A stretch of 64,000 nt of DNA from UBA8752 sp040261275 (GTDB lineage: Bacteria > Bacteroidota > Bacteroidia > Flavobacteriales_D > Sanyastnellaceae): assembly GCA_040261275.1 (NCBI GenBank), contig JBDQOI010000011.1, positions 1-64,000 on the forward strand, given 5' to 3'. Position numbers and translations under genes: made by a program. This document shows, in pieces, positions 49,222-55,208 of this stretch; position 1 is the stretch's first letter; every line of letters begins with the position of its first letter. The notes under the pieces were generated by a model. The model saw only the letters and a program-made list of their open reading frames with translations. It was not told the DNA's origin and searched no databases.

Positions 49222-50735
49222 CAGGCAGCGCTTTCGGCGAGCATCTTCTCACCGGCCTCGATGACCTCGTCAATGTTGCCCTTCAGGTTGAAGGCCGCCT
49301 CGGGATACTGGTCGAGTTCCCCGTCGAGGATCATGTTGAAGCCCTTGATGGTGTCCTCGATGGAAACGAGTACACCCGGGATGCCCGTGAACTGCTCGGC
49401 CACGTGGAAAGGCTGCGAGAGGAAGCGCTGGACGCGGCGGGCGCGGTGCACCACCTGCTTGTCCTCCTCGCTGAGCTCGTCCATACCGAGAATCGCGATG
49501 ATGTCCTGCAGCTCGACGTAACGCTGGAGGGTCTCCTTCACGCGCTCTGCCGTACTGTAGTGCTCATCCCCCACGATCTCCGGAGTGAGGATGCGGGACG
49601 TAGAGTCGAGCGGATCCACAGCGGGGTAGATACCCAGCGATGCGATCTTACGGGACAATACCGTCGTGGCATCGAGGTGGGCGAAGGTCGTAGCCGGAGC
49701 CGGGTCCGTGAGGTCGTCCGCAGGGACGTAGACCGCCTGCACCGAGGTAATGGACCCCTTCTTGGTGGAGGTGATGCGCTCCTGCATGGCACCCATCTCA
49801 GTAGCCAACGTGGGCTGGTATCCCACAGCCGAAGGCATACGGCCGAGGAGGGCGGACACCTCAGAACCGGCCTGGGTGAAGCGGAAGATGTTGTCGATGA
49901 AGAACAGGATGTCGCGACCGGCTCCCTCGCCCCCTCCATCGCGGAAGTACTCAGCTACGGAAAGACCGCTCAAGGCCACGCGGGCGCGGGCTCCTGGAGG
50001 CTCGTTCATCTGACCGAACACGAGCGTGGCCTGGCTGGTACCGAGCTGCTCCATGTCCACAGAGGAAAGGTCCCAACCGCCTTCTTCCATGCTCTTTTCA
50101 AAAGCCTCACCGTACTTGATGACGCCGGACTCGATCATCTCGCGGAGGAGGTCGTTTCCTTCACGTGTGCGCTCACCGACACCGGCAAACACGGACAGGC
50201 CTTCATGGCCCTTCGCGATGTTGTTGATGAGCTCCATGATGAGTACGGTCTTGCCCACACCGGCACCACCGAAGAGTCCAATCTTACCCCCCTTGGAGTA
50301 GGGCTCGATGAGGTCAATCACCTTGATTCCCGTCGTCAGGATTTCGGTACTCGTGCTCAACTCTTCAAACTTCGGAGCGGCCTGGTGGATCTCACGGGGA
50401 CCATCACTGGCCACCTTACCGCCGTCGATGCCGTCGATGGCTTGACCGGTCACATTGAAAAGGCGGCCCTTGATCGCTTCACCGGTGGGCATACTCATGG
50501 CACGGCCCATGAGGCGCACAGCCATGCCGCGACGCAATCCTTCCGTTCCGTCCATGGCGATGGCGCGCACCGTGTCCTCACCGATGTGCTTTTGGCACTC
50601 CAAAACGAGGGGTACTTGACCTTCCCGCTCGACCTCCATGGCCTCGAGAATTTTGGGCAACGCCATGCCTGCGGGGAAACTGATGTCCACAACCGGACCG
50701 ATGACTTGGGTGATGGAACCGACGTTCTGGCTCAT
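49221..50735 (-). CDS. atpD: ATP synthase F1 beta subunit
   Basis: This is the catalytic beta subunit. The 504-residue product has GGAGVGKTVLIMELINN at about 155-171 (Walker A), the catalytic GERTREGNDLLREM near 188, DILFFIDNIFRFTQAGSEVS and the C-terminal DELSEEDKQVVHRARRVQRF with the DELSEED motif. atpD-atpC stand apart from the other ATP synthase genes, as in other Bacteroidota. A strong -7 box 52 bases upstream and a hairpin in the leader precede it. Confidence 0.98.
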   Translation of the reverse strand: MSQNVGSITQVIGPVVDISFPAGMALPKILEAMEVEREGQVPLVLECQKHIGEDTVRAIAMDGTEGLRRGMAVRLMGRAMSMPTGEAIKGRLFNVTGQAIDGIDGGKVASDGPREIHQAAPKFEELSTSTEILTTGIKVIDLIEPYSKGGKIGLFGGAGVGKTVLIMELINNIAKGHEGLSVFAGVGERTREGNDLLREMIESGVIKYGEAFEKSMEEGGWDLSSVDMEQLGTSQATLVFGQMNEPPGARARVALSGLSVAEYFRDGGGEGAGRDILFFIDNIFRFTQAGSEVSALLGRMPSAVGYQPTLATEMGAMQERITSTKKGSITSVQAVYVPADDLTDPAPATTFAHLDATTVLSRKIASLGIYPAVDPLDSTSRILTPEIVGDEHYSTAERVKETLQRYVELQDIIAILGMDELSEEDKQVVHRARRVQRFLSQPFHVAEQFTGIPGVLVSIEDTIKGFNMILDGELDQYPEAAFNLKGNIDEVIEAGEKMLAESAA

Positions 50736-50760
50736 GGGAGCTGATTTTTTAAACGTAGTG

Positions 50761-50776
50761 GGGAGAGCGTTCTCCC
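50761..50776 (-). promoter_or_regulatory. Hairpin in the atpD 5' leader
   Basis: Six-base arms GGGAGA and TCTCCC enclose a four-base loop, between the -7 box and the atpD ATG. It would lie within the 5' leader and could stabilise the message. Confidence 0.45.
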
Positions 50777-50787
50777 TGATTTCGGCG

Positions 50788-50795
50788 CAAAATTA
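50788..50795 (-). promoter_or_regulatory. Putative -7 promoter box TAATTTTG for atpD
   Basis: This exact TAnnTTTG match leaves a leader of about 45-50 bases before the atpD start, the longest of the set seen here. Confidence 0.65.
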
Positions 50796-50911
50796 ACCCA
50801 AACCGACCACCCATGAACATCCCGATCCCACCAAGGGTCCGAACGAGTTTTCAACGCCCGTGAATTCACGTCCATTGGACGTTGCATGTCCTTGCGGAAA
50901 CCGCCCAAAGC

Positions 50912-50919
50912 TACCTTCG
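50912..50919 (+). promoter_or_regulatory. Putative -7 promoter box TACCTTCG
   Basis: The box ends six bases before the GTG at 50926, which supports that codon as the ribF start over the in-frame GTG at 50860. Confidence 0.45.
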
Positions 50920-50925
50920 CATTAC

Positions 50926-51891
50926 GTGCAGATCCACACAGGACTTCCCCATTTTGCACCGGACCGGAAACGCGTCGTGACCACCGGCACTTTTGACGGT
51001 GTGCATCTCGGGCATCGGGCCCTGCTCAATTGGATGGTCCAAGAAGCCCAGTCCCAAGAAGCAGAGACGGTGGTCCTCACCTTCGATCCGCACCCCCGCT
51101 CCGTGCTTTTCGGTGAAGATTCCGGGTTGCAATTGCTCCAAACCCTGAACCAAAGGGCCGCCTGCCTCGCATCCACTGGACTGGACCACTTGGTGATCCA
51201 GCCCTTCGACATTGCCTTTTCCCGCCTGAGACCAGAAGAGTTCGTGCGCGATGTGTTGGTGCGCGGCATGGGAACCACCACCATCGCAGTGGGACATGAC
51301 CACCGATTCGGCGCCGGACGCGAAGGCGATGTGGACCTTCTCCGAAACTGCGGTGAGTCCTATGGTTTCGATGTGGTACATATTCCGGCCCACATCGAAG
51401 GTGAGCTCACCGTTTCCAGCACCAAGGTCCGCCAGCGCATTCAGGACGGAAACATGGATGAGGCTGCACGCTTATTGGGTCGGACACATGCCTGGCGCGG
51501 AAAAGTGGTGGAAGGAGAAGGAAGGGGCAGGAAACTCGGCTTCCGCACTGCCAATCTCGCGGCCATAGAGCCCCTGCAGTTGCTTCCTCCCACCGGAGTT
51601 TACGCTGCGCGGTTCCATCTTCTCGACCCCCAGGGATTCACCGTCGTAAAACCCGGTTGGTCTGCCATGGTGCACATCGGCCCCCGGCCCACTTTCGAAG
51701 ACGAGTCGGGACCCTCCACCATAGAAGCTCACCTTTTCGATGCAGATGATCCTCATCTGTACGGCTCTTCCGTCGAATTGTCTTTCGTTGAGCGGATTCG
51801 GGACATCCAGAAATTCGATGGTCCCGCTGACCTTGTCGCACAATTGGAAGCCGACACCCTCGCGGCCAAACGCGCATTGGGATACGTTTAA
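50926..51891 (+). CDS. ribF: Bifunctional riboflavin kinase/FAD synthetase
   Basis: RibF converts riboflavin to FMN and then FAD. The 321-residue product has the adenylyltransferase site TGTFDGVHLGHRALLNWM near 18-36 and DHRFGAGREGDV near 124, followed by a C-terminal riboflavin kinase domain with GRGRKLGFRTANLA near 205. In the kinase signature the usual PTAN is RTAN here. The GTG at 50926 was chosen from the typical family N-terminus and the promoter box. It is followed by the LRR protein gene after four bases. Confidence 0.95.
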   Translation: MQIHTGLPHFAPDRKRVVTTGTFDGVHLGHRALLNWMVQEAQSQEAETVVLTFDPHPRSVLFGEDSGLQLLQTLNQRAACLASTGLDHLVIQPFDIAFSRLRPEEFVRDVLVRGMGTTTIAVGHDHRFGAGREGDVDLLRNCGESYGFDVVHIPAHIEGELTVSSTKVRQRIQDGNMDEAARLLGRTHAWRGKVVEGEGRGRKLGFRTANLAAIEPLQLLPPTGVYAARFHLLDPQGFTVVKPGWSAMVHIGPRPTFEDESGPSTIEAHLFDADDPHLYGSSVELSFVERIRDIQKFDGPADLVAQLEADTLAAKRALGYV

Positions 51892-51895
51892 AACC

Positions 51896-52534
51896 ATGGA
51901 CAACGTTTCCCATAAGATGCGCGGACTTCGGGCCTTCACATTACCAGCTATGGCCGCACTGTGGCCGCTTCTGGTGAGCATTCCCATGGCGGCCCAGGAC
52001 ACGCCGGATTGGGACACTGCGCAAGTGTGGACAGACTTCGAAGCCGCACTGCAAAGGCCGGAACTGGTCCTAAGACTCGACCTGACGAAGCAAAAATGGA
52101 AGACCGTCGATCATCGGCTCCGCAGGTTCAGGCAACTACGGGAGCTGGTACTCGACCGCAACAAGCTGGATTCACTGCCCCCTTGGATGGGTGAGTTTGT
52201 GGAACTCGAACGATTGAGCATAAAGAGCAATCAACTGGATGAATTCCCTCCCCAATTGCTTTCCCTGCGCGACCTGCGCGACCTCAACTTGGCGGACAAC
52301 CTCATCCCCGGCATTCCCGAGGACATCGATGCCCTGTCCCACTTGGAGCGCCTCATCCTCTGGTCCAACGTCATCGGACACTTTCCGCCATCCCTCAGCC
52401 ACCTCGATGACTTGATCGAATTGGACCTGCTGCACAACGAGATGTCGAAGGATGAGCAGACCTGGGTAAAGGAACTTCTTCCGGGAAGGACCATCCACCT
52501 GAGCCCTCCTTGCCAATGCGACTTCGACGATTGA
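51896..52534 (+). CDS. Secreted leucine-rich-repeat protein
   Basis: The 212-residue product has a signal peptide (cleavage near AAQ, residue 36) and about five leucine-rich repeats between 65 and 180, for example LRELVLDRNKLDSLPPWMGE, LERLSIKSNQLDEFPPQLLS and LRDLNLADNLIPGIPEDIDA. The tail ends in CQCDFDD with two cysteines. LRRs bind proteins or ligands; the partner is unknown. Met8 (51917) is an alternative start with a shorter n-region. The next gene starts 19 bases before its stop. Confidence 0.83.
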   Translation: MDNVSHKMRGLRAFTLPAMAALWPLLVSIPMAAQDTPDWDTAQVWTDFEAALQRPELVLRLDLTKQKWKTVDHRLRRFRQLRELVLDRNKLDSLPPWMGEFVELERLSIKSNQLDEFPPQLLSLRDLRDLNLADNLIPGIPEDIDALSHLERLILWSNVIGHFPPSLSHLDDLIELDLLHNEMSKDEQTWVKELLPGRTIHLSPPCQCDFDD

Positions 52535-53061
52535 ACCGTCCCCTGGTCGTTGTACTCACGGGGGTGGAGAACGCGGGCAAGACCACCATTGGCGAACTGC
52601 TGTCCCTTCGCATGAAATGGCCTTTGATCCCCGAAGCCGCGCGTACAGATGCCCCCGTACTGGCGGGTAAGACGACCCTTGAAGACTTGCAACGGCTTCA
52701 GGACCAATTCATTGATGACGTGGAGGACCATCGCCGGCAGGCTGCTTCAGACGTACTCCTCTGCGACACAGGCGGGTTGGTTCTGGACATCTGGGCAAGC
52801 GAAGTCTTCGGACAAGGACTGGCACGAACCGAAGAGGCAATGGCACTCATGGACCTGCATCTTCTCTTCCACACCCAGTCCGAATGGCACCCCGACCCCC
52901 TTCGCACCCTGCCCCGACTTGAAGATCGGCTCGCCCTCCAAGAACGATATCGAAAGCGCCTCAAGGAGAGCAAATGTGCCTTCGAGGAAGTCTGGATGAC
53001 CTTCGGGGCAGAGCGCTACCAGCGGGCACGGGACCTCATCCTGGCACATGGCACCCCATGA
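52516..53061 (+). CDS. P-loop kinase, NadR-type ribosylnicotinamide kinase-like
   Basis: The 181-residue product starts with a P-loop GVENAGKTT (16-24) and has LIPEAARTDAPVLAGK and DLLLCDTGGL-like segments (VLLCDTGGLVLDIWASEVFG near 80-100), the usual order of the kinase domain of NadR. This domain phosphorylates nicotinamide riboside to NMN. The pnuC gene overlaps its stop (ATGA), which strongly supports the assignment: PnuC brings in nicotinamide riboside and the kinase traps it. The adenylyltransferase half of NadR is absent. The ATG at 52516 lies inside the LRR gene end. Confidence 0.82.
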   Translation: MRLRRLNRPLVVVLTGVENAGKTTIGELLSLRMKWPLIPEAARTDAPVLAGKTTLEDLQRLQDQFIDDVEDHRRQAASDVLLCDTGGLVLDIWASEVFGQGLARTEEAMALMDLHLLFHTQSEWHPDPLRTLPRLEDRLALQERYRKRLKESKCAFEEVWMTFGAERYQRARDLILAHGTP

Positions 53062-53615
53062 AGGACAGCATCCCACTTCCTGCCGAACGAAGGACCGAAG
53101 CCATTGCGGTGGTCTTGAGCTTGGCATACACCTGGGGATATCTGCAGGGTTGGACACCTTGGTGTTTCGCTCCTGCAGCCGCGGGGGCAGGTCTGCTCTG
53201 CTGGCTCTGCTGGCGCCGCAACATTCTGGCTGAAGCCGCGCTACAGGGGTTTTATGTGGCCTTTGCAGGCTATGGCGCCTGGTTGTCCTCCGGCGATCAG
53301 GATTGGACGCCCCAATCACAGCCCTGGCCCTGGCATGTCATGGCCATCGGCATCACGTCCCTTCTGACCCTCGCCACCGCATGGGCGCTGAAAAGATTCA
53401 CCCGAAGCGCCCTGCCCTTGCCCGACGCATTCACCACCGTCTTCAGCCTCTGGGCGACATGGCTCATGGTCCAGAACCACCATGCGAATTGGGCCTACTG
53501 GATCGTCATCGACGCGGTGGCCATCTTCCTGTACGCAAAGCGCGGCCTTCCTTTCGGGGCCGCGCTCTACGCCATCTATTTGGTGATGGCCTTGATGGGA
53601 TGGTTCGGGTGGTAA
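53058..53615 (+). CDS. pnuC: Nicotinamide riboside transporter PnuC
   Basis: The 185-residue membrane protein has about seven spans and the PnuC signature NWAYWIVIDAVAIFLYAKRG near 145-165, with tryptophans at the vitamin-binding positions. PnuC transports nicotinamide riboside by facilitated diffusion. The start at 53058 overlaps the stop of the kinase gene. It converges on tonB with ten bases between the stops. Confidence 0.9.
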   Translation: MKDSIPLPAERRTEAIAVVLSLAYTWGYLQGWTPWCFAPAAAGAGLLCWLCWRRNILAEAALQGFYVAFAGYGAWLSSGDQDWTPQSQPWPWHVMAIGITSLLTLATAWALKRFTRSALPLPDAFTTVFSLWATWLMVQNHHANWAYWIVIDAVAIFLYAKRGLPFGAALYAIYLVMALMGWFGW

Positions 53616-53625
53616 TTCCTTCGCC

Positions 53626-54333
53626 TCAGCGAATGATGAATTTCACCGGAATGGTGTACTGAACGCTCACAGGCTTGCCCTGCTGGCGTCCGGGCTCAAA
53701 ATCGGGTAACGAGCTTACGACACGCAAAGCCTCCTCGTCCAACCGGGGATCGACCGGACGCAACACCCGGCTGTCCCGCACTTTTCCGTCCTTGCCGACG
53801 ACAAAATAGACGAAGACCGTACCCTGGATGCCCGCATCCTTGGCAATGGGCGGATACTTCGTGTTCGAGCTCACGTACCGGATGATCTCAAGCTGAGTGC
53901 ACTGGTCCCGCTCCGGACCGGTCTTGCTCTTGCACGGACCGAATCCCGGCATATCCTCAACAATCATGAAGGGAATGTCCTCCTCGACCACTTCTTCCTC
54001 CTCGACCTCGATGATCTCGATTTCGGTGTCCTCATCGATTTCAATGTCCTCGATGACCAGTTCCTCTTCGATTTCCTCCTCGTCATCCACGATTTCAATC
54101 ACCGTCGTTTGCTGGGGAGGCGGTGGCGGTGGCGGTGGCGGGATGACGTTGACCGGAATGACCTCGTCCTCGAGGAGATCGACCTCAAAGTCGAGGGCCC
54201 GGATGATGTTCACGTCGTAACTGGTCCAGGCCAAGGCGGCGAGAAGCAGGGAGAGCACCGAAACGAATCCGATGGACCTCCAGGTGCCCCTCTTGTTCTC
54301 GAGGTCGGCTTGGGGTGTTTTGCGTGGCTGCAT
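53626..54333 (-). CDS. tonB: TonB-family energy transducer
   Basis: TonB passes proton-motive energy from the inner-membrane ExbBD to outer-membrane receptors. The 235-residue product has one N-terminal span (about 21-38), a nine-proline run (65-73), a very acidic stretch (about 79-120, mostly Glu/Asp/Ile/Val) and a C-terminal domain with TKYPPIAKDAGIQGTVFVYF near 158-177 and a final TIPVKFIIR. Two cysteines (C134, C145) precede the last domain, as in many Bacteroidota TonB proteins. A -7 box and a hairpin lie upstream. Confidence 0.93.
   Translation of the reverse strand: MQPRKTPQADLENKRGTWRSIGFVSVLSLLLAALAWTSYDVNIIRALDFEVDLLEDEVIPVNVIPPPPPPPPPQQTTVIEIVDDEEEIEEELVIEDIEIDEDTEIEIIEVEEEEVVEEDIPFMIVEDMPGFGPCKSKTGPERDQCTQLEIIRYVSSNTKYPPIAKDAGIQGTVFVYFVVGKDGKVRDSRVLRPVDPRLDEEALRVVSSLPDFEPGRQQGKPVSVQYTIPVKFIIR
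54115..54141 (-). repeat. Hexanucleotide-type tract coding for nine prolines
   Basis: The plus strand shows repeated GGCGGT units that code, on the minus strand, for prolines 65-73 of TonB. Unit gain or loss would change the length of the periplasmic spacer in frame. Confidence 0.6.
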
Positions 54334-54349
54334 GGATGAAGTGTTGCTG

Positions 54350-54371
54350 GGCCTTCCCTTTTGGGAGGGCC
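54350..54371 (-). other. Hairpin upstream of tonB
   Basis: Nine-base arms (GGCCTTCCC on the plus strand with one G-T pair, loop TTTT) lie between the vanZ-like stop and the tonB ATG, directly after a -7 box. It could be a 5' leader structure or a weak terminator for the vanZ-like gene; no U-tract follows. Confidence 0.4.
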
Positions 54372-54377
54372 AAATTA
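54370..54377 (-). promoter_or_regulatory. Putative -7 promoter box TAATTTGG for tonB
   Basis: The box lies on the minus strand immediately after the vanZ-like stop codon and 36 bases before the tonB start. Confidence 0.45.
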
Positions 54378-54378
54378 A

Positions 54379-54810
54379 TCAATGGGGTCGCTTACCCACA
54401 GGCCACATCAAATACAATGCCCGAAATGCGAGTCCAGCCAGCGTGAGCCCCATGAAATCGGCGAGCAGATCCCATGGATCGCTGCCCCGCTCGGGAAAAA
54501 CGAGCCCTTGCGCCCCCTCCAGGATCAGGGCGAGCAACATCCCACCACCGATGACCCACCACCAAGCTTGACGACACGCCCAACCTCCGTCACGTCCCTT
54601 TCGCAAGGCAATGAGGGCCGACAAGCCGAACATGCAGAAAAGTGCCATGTGCAACAGGATGTCCAACCGCCAATTCATCCACCAATCGTGGGCCCCGAGC
54701 TCGCCGCCGGGCATGGCGTGTAGGGCCACAACGGCCAAACCCATCCAAAGTGCGGGCTGGAGCCGACGCCATCGGCCCTGTCCTCGCGCCTCAGCCGACT
54801 TCCGCGGCAT
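54379..54810 (-). CDS. VanZ-family membrane protein
   Basis: The 143-residue product has a basic N-terminus and four spans. The VanZ pattern is visible in LDILLHMALFCMFGLSALIA near 48-67 and in LEGAQGLVFPERGSDPWDLL, then ADFMGLTLAG, near 100-127. VanZ gives low-level teicoplanin resistance in enterococci, but most family members have no known role. It overlaps the end of gcvH by 20 bases and lies in the sprA-gcvH-tonB neighbourhood. Confidence 0.87.
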   Translation of the reverse strand: MPRKSAEARGQGRWRRLQPALWMGLAVVALHAMPGGELGAHDWWMNWRLDILLHMALFCMFGLSALIALRKGRDGGWACRQAWWWVIGGGMLLALILEGAQGLVFPERGSDPWDLLADFMGLTLAGLAFRALYLMWPVGKRPH

Positions 54811-55168
54811 AGGCCTCGGCCGTCATCAAATGATCCAGTTCCGGCGCACTGTCCAGCTTGATCTTGATGATCCAACCCGCGCCATAAGGGTCCTCATTGA
54901 TCAGGGCGGGGTTGTCCTCCAGTTCCGCATTCAACTCCGCCACCGTTCCGGCCACGGGCATGAACATATCGCTGACCGTCTTGACAGCCTCAATGGTACC
55001 GAATACGGCATCCACATCGAGTTCCTCGTCTTCGGTCTCGACTTCGACAAATACAATGTCGCCCAATTCCGACTGGGCGAAATCGGTAATGCCCACGGTG
55101 GCCACGTCTCCCTCGACGCGCACCCATTCGTGGTCCTTGGAATAGCGAAGGTCCTGGGGGATGTTCAT
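54791..55168 (-). CDS. gcvH: Glycine cleavage system H protein
   Basis: GcvH carries the lipoyl arm that shuttles the aminomethyl group between the P, T and L proteins. The 125-residue product starts MNIPQDLRYSKDHEWVRVEG and has the lipoylation site GTIEAVKTVSD with K63 and the C-terminal PYGAGWIIKIKL. The ATG at 55168 gives the classic N-terminus. gcvP and gcvT are not nearby. A weak -7 box lies five bases upstream. Confidence 0.97.
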   Translation of the reverse strand: MNIPQDLRYSKDHEWVRVEGDVATVGITDFAQSELGDIVFVEVETEDEELDVDAVFGTIEAVKTVSDMFMPVAGTVAELNAELEDNPALINEDPYGAGWIIKIKLDSAPELDHLMTAEAYAAEVG

Positions 55169-55173
55169 GGGGT

Positions 55174-55181
55174 GCAATGTA
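55174..55181 (-). promoter_or_regulatory. Putative -7 promoter box TACATTGC for gcvH
   Basis: The box departs from TAnnTTTG in the last two bases and ends five bases before the gcvH start. It lies in the 40-base gap after sprA. Confidence 0.35.
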
Positions 55182-55208
55182 GCGCAGGCGACCTATGCAC
55201 CGCCCGAA

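Noticed and set aside
49404..50744. 446-codon open frame on the plus strand
   Set aside because: It is antisense to atpD, which is certain.
54350..54371. Intrinsic terminator for the vanZ-like gene
   Set aside because: The stem is good but no U-tract follows on the minus strand, and a promoter box lies directly before it. It was listed as an unassigned hairpin instead.
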